Positions 1-8,176 of a stretch of 43,847 nucleotides of DNA are shown here, piece by piece. The notes beneath the pieces were generated by a model. It was not told where the DNA came from. It did no database searches and worked only from the letters and a program-made list of their open reading frames with translations. This DNA is from Planktotalea frisia. GTDB taxonomy: Bacteria > Pseudomonadota > Alphaproteobacteria > Rhodobacterales > Rhodobacteraceae. Each line of letters opens with the position of its first letter. The first letter of the stretch is position 1. A program made the position numbers and the translations under genes. The DNA lies in assembly GCF_001890925.1 (NCBI RefSeq), contig NZ_MLCB01000121.1, positions 1 through 43,847 on the forward strand. The letters run 5' to 3'.

Positions 1-25
1 TCAGACAATTTCCGCGTCATAACCC

Positions 26-736
26 ATGAAAAAATTCGGGTTTTGGGGTAGCAGCGGTATATTTGGATTAGATGCCGAAAAACTGCTGATGCTTATTGAG
101 GACGAAAGTATCGAAGTCGCTGCCGTGCTCCTCTCCAAGATCGATGTAAAAAAAGCAGCCACGATGCTTGGTCAAATGCCGGGCGAGCGCGCAAGGCGCA
201 TTACTTATGCTGTTTCACTCACCAATTCGGTGACACCCGACGCGGTTGATCGCATTGGGCGTTCTTTGATTACCCAACTTGATGACGAACCGATTCTCGC
301 ATTTACAAACAAACCCGAGGAACGCCTTGGGGCTATCTTGAACTCGTCGCGTAGCGTGACACGCGACGAACTGCTCGATGGGCTTGATGAGGCTGATCAG
401 ACGTTTGCGGCAGAAGTGCGTAAGGCAATTTTCACCTTTAAACATGTTGCCGAACGCGTAGATGAACGCGATGTACCCGCGATACTCAAGTCCGTGGACA
501 ACGATACGCTCGTAACAGCTCTTGCCAGCGCAACAGATGAGGCCACCAAAATTTCTGCGGAGTTTATCTTTGCCAATATTTCCAGTCGAATGGCCGAACA
601 ATTGCGTGAGGCCGTCCAAGAACGTGGCCAAGTGGGCGAAGAGGATGGTGAAATCGCTATGGCAGAAGTTGTCACCGGTGTTCGAGACCTTGCCCAAACA
701 GGTGAAATACTTCTGAAGGAAGGCGTGCCAGCGTAA
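26..736 (+). CDS. fliG: FliG-like flagellar motor switch protein lacking the N-terminal domain
   Basis: FliG forms the switch ring on the flagellar basal body: its N domain binds FliF, the middle domain binds FliM, and the C domain contacts the MotA stator. Here residues ~20-90 match the FliG middle domain and residues ~125-232 the C domain (a VRKAIFTF segment, then the ERVDERDVPAIL and DNDTLVTALASA helices). The protein has 236 residues against about 330-360 usual, and the FliF-binding domain is absent. An in-frame TAA at 20-22 precedes the ATG at 26. Another frame is open from base 1 to a TAG at 49-51, and an A6 run lies at 29-34, so removal of one A would join the two frames. It may therefore be the 3' part of a frameshifted fliG or a real short form. 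No flagellar gene follows it. Confidence 0.75.
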   Translation: MKKFGFWGSSGIFGLDAEKLLMLIEDESIEVAAVLLSKIDVKKAATMLGQMPGERARRITYAVSLTNSVTPDAVDRIGRSLITQLDDEPILAFTNKPEERLGAILNSSRSVTRDELLDGLDEADQTFAAEVRKAIFTFKHVAERVDERDVPAILKSVDNDTLVTALASATDEATKISAEFIFANISSRMAEQLREAVQERGQVGEEDGEIAMAEVVTGVRDLAQTGEILLKEGVPA

Positions 737-787
737 GTTCGCGCTCAAACTCTAGACAGTACAATCACGCTTCGATAGCGTCACAAT

Positions 788-1132
788 ATGGATAATAGAA
801 CCGACGGACGCCGCTGGCATGATATGGGTGGCCAAGATGCTGGACCTATCTGTGATGATCAACACGACTTTTCGCTCTGGGAAAAGCGCGTGGACGCATT
901 GATGATATTGTGTAGCGGCAAGGGCTATTTCACAGTTGATGGACTTAGACGCGCGCTTGAAGATATGGGCGAGGACGCTTTCGAGAGCATGAGCTACTAT
1001 GAGCGTTGGATTGCCTCGATCAATCAAAACCTGATCGAAAGCGGTGCTTATACGATCGAAGAACTCGGCGTGAAAATGGCCGAAGTTCAAGCACGGGGCG
1101 AGACTTATGGCGACGCAAGCCTTGGACAATAA
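788..1132 (+). CDS. Nitrile hydratase family, N-terminal half of beta subunit (thiocyanate hydrolase beta/ScnB-like)
   Basis: 114 residues corresponding to the N-terminal helical half of the nitrile hydratase beta subunit. An HDMGG motif near residue 12 is followed by the FSLWEKRVDAL and YYERWI segments and an IEELG helix, the usual signature. In nitrile hydratases this half is normally fused to an SH3-like half. Here the SH3-like half is a separate gene starting 26 bases before this one stops. The same split occurs in thiocyanate hydrolase (ScnB + ScnA) and toyocamycin nitrile hydratase. It would wrap around the alpha-type subunit and help form the substrate channel. No convincing Shine-Dalgarno sequence precedes the ATG, so the start is moderately certain. 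Substrate (nitrile or thiocyanate) cannot be fixed from this subunit alone. Confidence 0.8.
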   Translation: MDNRTDGRRWHDMGGQDAGPICDDQHDFSLWEKRVDALMILCSGKGYFTVDGLRRALEDMGEDAFESMSYYERWIASINQNLIESGAYTIEELGVKMAEVQARGETYGDASLGQ

Positions 1133-1424
1133 TGTGTTGCCCGTTGGTGCCAAAGTACGCATCCGTTCGATAATGCCGCCGGGCCATGTGCGCGCACCAG
1201 CCTATGTGCGTGGCAAAACCGGTGACATCGAACGCGTAATCGCGCCGTTCAAAAATCCCGAACAATTGGCTTACGGCTTGCCCGCCGCAGAACAAATTCT
1301 CTACCGCGTTAGTTTCAGTGCGGTGGAACTTTGGGGCGACGAAGCTGAAAATCCAGAAGACCGGATCGAAGCTGAAATATATGCGCACTGGATTGAAGAA
1401 TTGGAAACCGCCAATGCCACATGA
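1107..1424 (+). CDS. Nitrile hydratase family, C-terminal SH3-like half of beta subunit (ScnA-like)
   Basis: 105 residues matching the C-terminal barrel half of nitrile hydratase beta: a PVGAKVRIR opening strand, then GHVRAPAYVRGKTGDIE, a long insert, and the LYRVSFSAVELWG signature ending in an acidic helix. The ATG at 1107 lies inside the upstream gene (26-base overlap) with a GGGGCGAG stretch before it; a GTG at 1134 is an alternative start just after the upstream stop. The 3' end overlaps the alpha-type gene by 11 bases, so translational coupling of the three is likely. As a separate chain it corresponds to ScnA of thiocyanate hydrolase or to the third subunit of toyocamycin nitrile hydratase. 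Confidence 0.8.
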   Translation: MATQALDNNVLPVGAKVRIRSIMPPGHVRAPAYVRGKTGDIERVIAPFKNPEQLAYGLPAAEQILYRVSFSAVELWGDEAENPEDRIEAEIYAHWIEELETANAT

Positions 1425-2055
1425 TCATCACGACCACCTGTCTCCGTCTGGCCACCCCTACCGCCAAGACGATGACACACCCCTAAGCTATTGGCAAAGC
1501 ATGGAAATTGCCGTGCGAGAACTGCTGGTCGAGAAAAACATAACGACCCTTGAAGAGATTTCAACACAGATCGACAAAATGGACGCACGTGGCCCCGCTC
1601 TGGGTGCAGCTGTTGTGGCGCGCGCTTGGGTGGATCCCGCTTTCAAATCGCGCTTGTTGAAAGATGGCTCTGCTGCAAGTGGCGAGATGGGATTTGACGT
1701 CGGTCCAATGCACTTGATCGCGCTCGAGAACACTGCCGATACACACAACATTGTCGTGTGCACATTGTGTTCATGTTACCCGCGCAACCTACTTGGACTT
1801 CCACCTGACTGGTATAAGTCACGCGCCTACCGTTCACGCACCGTAAAAGAACCGCGCAAGGTTTTATCCGAATTTGGTGTGAACCTACCCAATGATACGC
1901 AAATTCGCGTTCACGACAGCACCGCGGACATGCGCTACGTTGTGATTCCTGCCCGCCCGAGCGGAAGTGAGGATCTCAGTGAAGAAGATCTCGCCAAGCT
2001 GGTCACGCGCGATTCGATGATCGGAACAGGATTGGCGATGATGCCAAATGCTTGA
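1414..2055 (+). CDS. Co-type nitrile hydratase alpha / thiocyanate hydrolase gamma-like catalytic subunit
   Basis: Catalytic metal-binding subunit, 213 residues. The metal claw is C116-T-L-C119-S-C121; Thr in the second position is the cobalt-type version (iron-type has Ser). The two inner cysteines are normally oxidised to sulfinic and sulfenic acids. Downstream are the family segments LLGLPPDWYKS and MRYVVIPARPSGS. Residue R124, three after the last claw Cys (CSCYPR), stands where nitrile hydratases usually have Trp (CSCYPW) and where thiocyanate hydrolase gamma has its substrate-binding Arg. The N-terminus carries five His within 14 residues. ATG 1414 is preferred to ATG 1318, which would overlap the previous gene by over 100 bases, and it has GGAA upstream. 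No separate activator gene is nearby. Thiocyanate hydrolase-like is my preferred reading, but a three-subunit nitrile hydratase is possible. Confidence 0.88.
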   Translation: MPHDHHDHLSPSGHPYRQDDDTPLSYWQSMEIAVRELLVEKNITTLEEISTQIDKMDARGPALGAAVVARAWVDPAFKSRLLKDGSAASGEMGFDVGPMHLIALENTADTHNIVVCTLCSCYPRNLLGLPPDWYKSRAYRSRTVKEPRKVLSEFGVNLPNDTQIRVHDSTADMRYVVIPARPSGSEDLSEEDLAKLVTRDSMIGTGLAMMPNA

Positions 2056-2086
2056 GCATCGCCCTCAAGCGCAGTAAGCCGCCTCT

Positions 2087-2947
2087 ATGAAACGCGTTTC
2101 GCAATATATCATTAACCTCTTTCTACGCAGCTTGATCGGGCTCGCGTTGGCCCTGCCATACGCTGCGCGCGTGCGTACGATGGGATGGTTGGTCGAAAAG
2201 GTGGTTTCACCCTTGGCTGGCTATCCTAAACGCATCCGCGCAAACCTCGCGCATGTGCTTCCCGACCTGCCCGAAACGGAGGTTGAGCGCCTGTGCAAAG
2301 AGGTGCCCAACAATGCCGGGCGCACTTTGATCGAGCTTTATTCCGGCGACGCCTTTGTCCAACGCGCGATCAAAGCGCCAATCAACGGTTCTGGTTATGA
2401 AGCTCTAGAAACCGCGCGCGCGGATGGCCGCCCTGTCATTCTCGTCACAGGTCACTTTGGCAATTACGATGCGAGCCGCGCAGCGCTTATTGCCAAGGGG
2501 CACAACATGGGCGCGCTCTATCGGCGCATGTCGAACCCATATTTCAATGAACATTACGTCAAATCAATCACGACGATTGGCACGCCGATGTTTGAGCAAG
2601 GCCGCAAAGGTATGTCGCAAATGGTGCGTCATATCAAATCTGGTGGCGTTTTAGGAATTTTGACGGATCTACATGCACATGGTGGCGCAAGTCTGGATTA
2701 TTTTGGCAAACCCGCAATCACCTCTCTGATTACGGCTGAATTAGCCCTGAAATACAACGCCGCTCTCATACCGGTCTATGCCGTAAGACAGGCTAATGGA
2801 CTCGATTTCGAGATCATTGTGCAGGATGAAATCCCACACAGCGATGCAGAGACCATGACGCAAGCCGTAAACGACGGTTTGGAAGCATTGGTGCGCGAAA
2901 ACATGCACCAATGGTTCTGGATTCACCGACGGTGGAAAAACACGTAA
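2087..2947 (+). CDS. lpxL: Lipid A biosynthesis lauroyl acyltransferase family (LpxL/HtrB)
   Basis: Inner-membrane acyltransferase that adds a secondary acyl chain from acyl-ACP to the Kdo2-lipid IVA intermediate. The 286-residue protein has a hydrophobic N-terminal helix (residues ~7-27), the HX4D catalytic motif H123-F-G-N-Y-D128, the GVLGILTDLHAHGG glycine-rich region and the RAN.AHVLPDL segment near residue 51, and ends in the typical WIHRRWKN. Length is usual for the family. It lies 31 bases after the hydratase genes and may be co-transcribed without a functional link. Which acyl position it serves (LpxL or LpxM type) cannot be told. Confidence 0.85.
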   Translation: MKRVSQYIINLFLRSLIGLALALPYAARVRTMGWLVEKVVSPLAGYPKRIRANLAHVLPDLPETEVERLCKEVPNNAGRTLIELYSGDAFVQRAIKAPINGSGYEALETARADGRPVILVTGHFGNYDASRAALIAKGHNMGALYRRMSNPYFNEHYVKSITTIGTPMFEQGRKGMSQMVRHIKSGGVLGILTDLHAHGGASLDYFGKPAITSLITAELALKYNAALIPVYAVRQANGLDFEIIVQDEIPHSDAETMTQAVNDGLEALVRENMHQWFWIHRRWKNT

Positions 2948-2950
2948 AGG

Positions 2951-3640
2951 TTAGTTAATCGCTGCCGCCGCTTCGATAGGGCCATGGCCTGCACGCTGGA
3001 TCAAGACCACCATAGGACCAGAGCCGATGTTCGCAGCCAATGACAGCGGCGCGCGGCCATCCCATTTCTTTACCGTTTTGAAATCTGATACAACGTTCAC
3101 GTAAGTGATTGTTTTACCTGCATTCTCACCACGTTTGATCGCCGTGGTGCGTGCTTTGGAATAGCTCACCAGTTTAACTTCGTATTTCGCAGCACGGCGT
3201 GCGGTAGCTGCGATCGTAAGCTTGCCGCCAGAGCGTGCAACTTTCATCGCAACGTCTTTGGTATCAGCAGAGTGTTTACGAATGAGGTCTGCAACATCCA
3301 TCGGATGCGTGCCGACAACTGAATCTTCACCCGCGATTATCATCTGCGGCGTATAAACAGAACGGCGCCCCGCCGTTTGCGCATATGCCCGCTGACGCGC
3401 AGCATTTTCGGGACGCCCGAATTCGTCTTTCCAGCCAATATAGTCCCAATAGTCCACGTGCATCGAAAGCGCGATCACATCACTGCGCTGTGCCAATTTA
3501 TGCATTAATGCATCCGCAGGCGGGCAAGAAGAACACCCTTGAGAGGTGAAGAGTTCAATCACGACAGGCTGGTTTTGCGCCTGCGCGGACCCAGACAAAC
3601 CGATCCAGAGCGCGGCAAAGAGAGCTGAGAGCGTTTTCAT
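2951..3640 (-). CDS. DUF1223 family exported thioredoxin-fold protein
   Basis: 229 residues beginning with a signal peptide (Lys-3 basic start, hydrophobic core, cleavage probably after AQA, residues ~19-21). The mature part opens with VVIELFTSQGCSSCPPAD, a CxxC pair at C36 and C39, which marks the DUF1223 family of secreted thioredoxin-like proteins. HVDYWDYIGWKD is another family hallmark. The biochemical role of the family is not established; periplasmic redox activity is an inference from the fold and CxxC. The open frame extends 22 codons upstream, but ATG 3640 starts exactly at the signal peptide. It is transcribed away from acnA and convergent with the lipid A acyltransferase gene, the two stops being only 3 bases apart. 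Confidence 0.85.
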   Translation of the reverse strand: MKTLSALFAALWIGLSGSAQAQNQPVVIELFTSQGCSSCPPADALMHKLAQRSDVIALSMHVDYWDYIGWKDEFGRPENAARQRAYAQTAGRRSVYTPQMIIAGEDSVVGTHPMDVADLIRKHSADTKDVAMKVARSGGKLTIAATARRAAKYEVKLVSYSKARTTAIKRGENAGKTITYVNVVSDFKTVKKWDGRAPLSLAANIGSGPMVVLIQRAGHGPIEAAAAIN

Positions 3641-3878
3641 GAGGGTTAGTCCATTTGAAATTATTGCGTTACAGTGGTGATAGGTCGAAAGCATTGTAAT
3701 GACCAATCACCCTTTTGCGAGAGCCGCGCGAGCGGTACGAACACTTTGTTTCCAATTTAGCTCAAATTTCAGTGTACAATCGTATACAATTTGCTCTGCA
3801 CCCCTTGATTGAGACGTCTTCATAGGGCAAATAGCAGGCAATTCGCCAGCAATGTAGACTTTAGATCAGGAGGCTTTC
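3641..3878. promoter_or_regulatory. Divergent intergenic region with acnA ribosome binding site
   Basis: This 238-base AT-rich stretch separates the divergent DUF1223 and acnA genes and must hold both promoters. TACAAT occurs twice, at 3775-3780 and 3785-3790, inside a loose dyad (TGTA at 3773-3776, TACA at 3785-3788); either copy could be a -10 element, but no good -35 is correctly spaced. A perfect AGGAGG at 3868-3873, five bases before the acnA ATG, predicts strong translation. No gene or RNA is seen. Confidence 0.5.
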
Positions 3879-6563
3879 ATGCCCATCACAGTCGGTCAGG
3901 ACACCAGCAAAACGCGCAAGACCCTTAAGGTCGGTGACGCGTCCATCGCCTATTATTCCATCCCAGCCGCGACAGAAGCCGGCCTTGGTGATTTCTCCAA
4001 GCTTCCTGCTGCGTTGAAAGTCGTACTGGAAAACATGCTGCGCTTTGAAGATGGCAAGACGGTTTCCGTCGACGACATCAAAGCCTTCGCCGAGTGGGGT
4101 GCCAAAGGTGGCAAAAACCCGCGCGAGATTGCCTATCGCCCTGCGCGCGTTCTGATGCAAGACTTTACAGGTGTTCCAGCGGTTGTTGACCTTGCGGCGA
4201 TGCGCGACGGGATTAAATCCCTCGGTGGTGATCCACAAAAGATTAACCCGTTGAACCCAGTTGATCTGGTCATTGACCACTCTGTTATGATCGACGAATT
4301 TGGCAATCCACGTGCGTTCAAGATGAACGTGGACCGCGAATATGAGCGCAACATGGAGCGTTATACGTTCCTGAAATGGGGACAGTCCGCATTTTCAAAT
4401 TTCCGCGTTGTTCCTCCGGGCACAGGCATTTGTCACCAGGTAAACCTTGAGTACCTTAGCCAGACGGTTTGGACCGACAAGGACCAGAACGGTGAAGAGG
4501 TTGCCTACCCTGACACGCTCGTTGGCACAGACAGCCACACGACTATGGTGAACGGCGCAGCTGTTCTGGGTTGGGGCGTTGGCGGGATCGAGGCGGAAGC
4601 GTCGATGCTCGGCCAGCCTATCTCTATGCTTATCCCTGAAGTCATAGGGTTTGAGCTGACAGGCGCGATGATGGAAGGCACGACCGGTACGGACCTCGTC
4701 CTTAAGGTTGTTGAAATGCTGCGTGAAAAAGGCGTTGTTGGGAAGTTCGTAGAATTCTACGGCAAGGGTCTCGATACGCTTCCACTGGCAGACCGTGCGA
4801 CAATCGCCAACATGGCGCCTGAGTATGGCGCAACATGTGGCTTCTTCCCGATCGACAACGAGACACTGCGTTATTTGCGCACAACGGGTCGTGACGAAGA
4901 CCGCATCGCATTGGTCGAAGCCTATGCAAAAGAGAACGGTTTCTGGCGCGGCGACGACTACGCACCGATCTATACAGACACTCTTTCCCTCGACATGGGT
5001 ACAATTGCACCTGCGATTTCGGGTCCCAAGCGTCCACAAGACTATGTCGCCCTCACAGGCGCGAAAGAAGCGTTCAAGCGCGAAATGGAAGATACTTTCA
5101 AGCGCCCCATGGGCAAGGAAGTTGCTGTCGCGGGTGAAGACTACACTATGGAATCAGGCAAAGTTGTTATCGCTTCCATTACGTCTTGCACCAACACATC
5201 CAACCCATACGTCATGATCGGCGCGGGCCTTGTTGCGCGCAAAGCGGCAGCTTTGGGTCTTAACCGCAAACCTTGGGTCAAGACATCGCTCGCACCTGGC
5301 TCTCAGGTTGTGACCGCCTATCTGGAAGCTGCAGAGCTTCAGGTTGATCTTGATGCGCTTGGCTTTAACCTTGTTGGATATGGTTGCACGACCTGCATCG
5401 GCAACTCTGGTCCGCTTCAGGCAGAACTTTCTGCCGCGATCCATGAAGGCGATCTGGTTGCGACTTCTGTCCTGTCTGGCAACCGCAACTTTGAAGGACG
5501 TATCAGCCCTGATGTGCGCGCCAACTACCTCGCCTCGCCCCCCCTCGTGGTGGCCTATGCGATTGCAGGCACGATGGACATCAACCTTGCAACCGACCCC
5601 ATCGCGCAAACGCCTGATGGCAAGGACGTCTACCTGAAAGACATCTGGCCCACGACACAAGAAGTGGCAGAACTGGTCGAGCAGACAGTCACACGCGAAG
5701 CGTTCCAGACGAAATATGCGGACGTGTTCAAGGGTGACGAGAAGTGGCAGGGCGTGGAAGTGCCCCAGCAGGAAGTCTACGACTGGCCCGCGACTTCGAC
5801 CTACATCCAGAACCCGCCTTACTTCCAAGGCATGTCCAAGGATCCGGGCGTCATCATCAATATCGAGGGCGCAAAGGTTCTCGCGCTTTTGGGTGATATG
5901 ATCACAACCGACCACATCTCTCCTGCGGGTTCTTTCGCTGAAAGCTCCCCTGCTGGTCAGTATCTTGTCGAGCGTCAGGTGCCTGTACGCGAGTTCAACT
6001 CTTATGGCTCACGTCGTGGTAACCACGAAGTCATGATGCGCGGCACATTCGCCAACATCCGCATCAAGAACGAGATGCTGGACGGTGTTGAAGGTGGTTA
6101 CACCAAAGGCGTCGATGGCGCGCAAACCTCGATCTTTGACGCGGCGATGGCGCATCAGGCAGCGGGTACACCCCTGGTGATCTTTGGTGGTGAACAGTAC
6201 GGAGCGGGTTCGTCCCGTGACTGGGCCGCTAAGGGTACAGCGCTTTTGGGTGTGAAGGCCGTGATCGCGGAGAGCTTTGAGCGTATTCACCGCTCCAACC
6301 TTGTGGGCATGGGGGTGATCCCGTTCGAGTTCACAAATGGCGACAGCCGCAAATCACTCGGCCTGACAGGTGATGAGAGCGTATCTATCTCCGGTCTCGA
6401 CACGATTGAGCCTTTGCAAGAAGTGCCCTGCACGATCACGATGGCAGACGGTTCTGTGAAAGAGATCATGCTGAAGTGTCGTATCGATACCGCAATCGAG
6501 ATCGAATATATCGAGCACGGCGGCGTTCTGCACTACGTTCTGCGCGACCTCGCTGCGGCGTAA
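3879..6563 (+). CDS. acnA: Aconitate hydratase A
   Basis: Aconitase interconverts citrate and isocitrate via cis-aconitate in the TCA cycle, using a cytosolic [4Fe-4S] cluster. The 894-residue length fits the AcnA/IRP1 type. Cluster ligands are C437 (SCTNTS), C503 and C506 (GYGCTTCIGNSG), the expected spacing. Other hallmarks are VGTDSHTTMVNG, GVGGIEAEASMLGQP, the swivel-domain GAGSSRDWAAKG and ITTDHISPAGSF. The start follows a perfect AGGAGG. It stands alone as a monocistronic unit, with divergent DUF1223 upstream and a terminator 27 bases downstream. Confidence 0.98.
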   Translation: MPITVGQDTSKTRKTLKVGDASIAYYSIPAATEAGLGDFSKLPAALKVVLENMLRFEDGKTVSVDDIKAFAEWGAKGGKNPREIAYRPARVLMQDFTGVPAVVDLAAMRDGIKSLGGDPQKINPLNPVDLVIDHSVMIDEFGNPRAFKMNVDREYERNMERYTFLKWGQSAFSNFRVVPPGTGICHQVNLEYLSQTVWTDKDQNGEEVAYPDTLVGTDSHTTMVNGAAVLGWGVGGIEAEASMLGQPISMLIPEVIGFELTGAMMEGTTGTDLVLKVVEMLREKGVVGKFVEFYGKGLDTLPLADRATIANMAPEYGATCGFFPIDNETLRYLRTTGRDEDRIALVEAYAKENGFWRGDDYAPIYTDTLSLDMGTIAPAISGPKRPQDYVALTGAKEAFKREMEDTFKRPMGKEVAVAGEDYTMESGKVVIASITSCTNTSNPYVMIGAGLVARKAAALGLNRKPWVKTSLAPGSQVVTAYLEAAELQVDLDALGFNLVGYGCTTCIGNSGPLQAELSAAIHEGDLVATSVLSGNRNFEGRISPDVRANYLASPPLVVAYAIAGTMDINLATDPIAQTPDGKDVYLKDIWPTTQEVAELVEQTVTREAFQTKYADVFKGDEKWQGVEVPQQEVYDWPATSTYIQNPPYFQGMSKDPGVIINIEGAKVLALLGDMITTDHISPAGSFAESSPAGQYLVERQVPVREFNSYGSRRGNHEVMMRGTFANIRIKNEMLDGVEGGYTKGVDGAQTSIFDAAMAHQAAGTPLVIFGGEQYGAGSSRDWAAKGTALLGVKAVIAESFERIHRSNLVGMGVIPFEFTNGDSRKSLGLTGDESVSISGLDTIEPLQEVPCTITMADGSVKEIMLKCRIDTAIEIEYIEHGGVLHYVLRDLAAA

Positions 6564-6589
6564 GTCACAAAACTTTTGAACTCTGAAAA

Positions 6590-6614
6590 GGGCTGCTTTC
6601 GGGCGGCCCTTTTT
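6590..6614. terminator. Bidirectional intrinsic terminator between acnA and ccmG
   Basis: A 7-bp stem, GGGCTGC (6590-6596) with GCGGCCC (6603-6609) including one G-U pair, closes a 6-base loop and is followed by T5 (6610-6614). AAAA precedes the stem, so the minus-strand transcript from ccmG also gets a U tract; the two genes converge here. Confidence 0.85.
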
Positions 6615-6725
6615 GTTGTTGGGGGCAGATGCTCCTCGCGCCTGACAGCGCTCCTCGCACGCAAGCTGGAAGCGTGGTGCGTGTTGAGAATGCAGATAAG
6701 TTTATTTTGAAAGATGAAGCAGGGG

Positions 6726-7265
6726 TTATTTCCCTAAAGCTTTGTTCAGCTCTGGCAAAAAACGCTGCTCATAATCGCTTCCGATCAGAGGGCCTGCGAA
6801 ACGGTAGAGCACGGTGCCATCACCATCCAGAATGAAGGTTTCAGGCGGAGCAGTGACGCCCCAATCAATCGCGGTGCGCCCTTGTGGATCAAAGGCAACG
6901 CCTTTGAACGGGTTGCCATCATCAGTCAGGTAGCTGGACGCCGCGCGTGCTGTGTCTTTGAAGTTCACACCGATGATCGTGTGTGTTTCGGCGAGTTCCA
7001 GAAGCTTTGGATGCTCTGCACGACACGGCGGGCACCAACTGGCCCAAAAGTTTACCAACGTGACGTTGCCATTCGCAAGGTCACTTTGCACGACTGGATC
7101 AAACCCCGGAAGATTTGCAGCGGTTTCGATAGGAGGCGCAGCTTTACCGACAAAAACAGACTCAAGCTCGTCTTTGCCTTCACGAAACATTCCTAAATAA
7201 AACAACGTCGCGAGGCTAAGAAAAATTGCGGGTGGCGCAATCATCAGGGGGGAGATTTTAGCCAT
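6726..7265 (-). CDS. ccmG: Cytochrome c biogenesis thiol:disulfide oxidoreductase CcmG/DsbE
   Basis: Membrane-anchored periplasmic thioredoxin that keeps apocytochrome c CXXCH cysteines reduced for heme ligation (System I). 179 residues: an N-terminal anchor (~7-26), then a thioredoxin fold with VNFWASWCPPC, active-site cysteines C78 and C81, the GVNFKDT segment typical of CcmG, and the cis-Pro loop GVTAPPETF. It is the last gene of the ccmABCDG run, and its ATG lies inside the ccmD stop region (8-base overlap ATGGCTAA), which implies coupled translation. Confidence 0.95.
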   Translation of the reverse strand: MAKISPLMIAPPAIFLSLATLFYLGMFREGKDELESVFVGKAAPPIETAANLPGFDPVVQSDLANGNVTLVNFWASWCPPCRAEHPKLLELAETHTIIGVNFKDTARAASSYLTDDGNPFKGVAFDPQGRTAIDWGVTAPPETFILDGDGTVLYRFAGPLIGSDYEQRFLPELNKALGK

Positions 7266-7410
7266 TTCGACGTGTCTCGATCTCTTTTAGGGCAGCTTTG
7301 GCACGACGGCTTTGCATCACGCTGACAAGAACCAGCAGGAGGATCAAAACGATGGTCGCCGCATAGGCGCTGAGCACCGCATCAGCGTATTTTCCAAGAT
7401 CAGGCATCAT
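7258..7410 (-). CDS. ccmD: Heme exporter protein CcmD
   Basis: A 50-residue single-span protein read directly from the minus strand. It starts with two Met codons (7408-7410 and 7405-7407), then PDLGKYADAVLSAYAAT, a hydrophobic helix of about 15 residues (VLILLLVLVSV) and a basic amphipathic tail rich in Arg/Lys. That is the CcmD pattern: it releases holo-CcmE from the CcmABC heme-handling complex. It overlaps the ccmC stop (ATGA) and the ccmG start (8 bases), the standard position for ccmD. Either Met could be the start. Confidence 0.92.
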   Translation of the reverse strand: MMPDLGKYADAVLSAYAATIVLILLLVLVSVMQSRRAKAALKEIETRRNG

Positions 7411-8135
7411 GCCATGCGCTCCCGTGCTAGCAGCGCCTTAGTCCGGCGCGCGCGAATTTCTGTGCGTGTACGCAAAAGCATGAGCGCCACAAACAGCAAC
7501 ACAAACCCTGCGATGCACACCAACAAAGGTTGATAAAACACGTCCGCTACGTTCTTTTCCTTATCGAGCGAAAGCGACGCGCCTTGGTGCAAGCCTTGGT
7601 TCCAGAAGTTTACCGCATAGCGCGACAGCACCGCAAAGACGGAGCCAACAAGGCAGAGTATCGACGTGAGATCCGCGGCTGTGTCGTTGTCCTCGATGGC
7701 GGACCAAAGAGCGATATAGCCGAGGTAGAACAGGAATAGGATCAGAAACGACGTGAGGCGCGGATCCCAGACCCACCATGTGCCCCACATGGGCTGGCCC
7801 CAAATCGCGCCAGTGATCAGAGCGATCAGCGTCATCACGACACCGATAGGCGCTGCGGCTTTGGCCGCCAAGGCGCTGACGTGATGGCGACGGATGATCC
7901 AGATGAGCGATGTCACCAGCATCATGAACCACACGTTGATCGCCATAAGCGCCGAGGGCACGTGCAGGTAGATAATTTTGACCGTCGATCCTTGGCGGAA
8001 ATCATCAGGCGTGAAGAAGAAGCCCCAGATCAAACCAACCACAAGGCAGATCGCTGAAAGTGCGGCTGTCCACGGCAAAATGCGACCCGAAAGGGCCATG
8101 AATTTCACCGGATTTGCGTATTCCCATAAAGACAT
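7407..8135 (-). CDS. ccmC: Heme exporter protein CcmC
   Basis: Integral membrane protein of the heme-handling family that loads heme onto the chaperone CcmE. The 242 residues hold six hydrophobic segments and the tryptophan-rich WWD motif WGTWWVWDPRLTS (~120-132), with the flanking His-containing loops (IIYLHVPSA near residue 55; the NQGLHQGASLS loop near 182) expected to ligate heme. Length is usual. It begins 41 bases after ccmB and its stop overlaps the ccmD start. Confidence 0.96.
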   Translation of the reverse strand: MSLWEYANPVKFMALSGRILPWTAALSAICLVVGLIWGFFFTPDDFRQGSTVKIIYLHVPSALMAINVWFMMLVTSLIWIIRRHHVSALAAKAAAPIGVVMTLIALITGAIWGQPMWGTWWVWDPRLTSFLILFLFYLGYIALWSAIEDNDTAADLTSILCLVGSVFAVLSRYAVNFWNQGLHQGASLSLDKEKNVADVFYQPLLVCIAGFVLLFVALMLLRTRTEIRARRTKALLARERMA

Positions 8136-8176
8136 GGTTCGGATGTAGTCCTTAACTGTTGAGGCTTCAATTCACT

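Noticed and set aside
1318-1413. Longer N-terminus for the catalytic hydratase subunit
   Set aside because: It would lie wholly inside the SH3-half gene and adds a segment unlike the family; ATG 1414 fits better.
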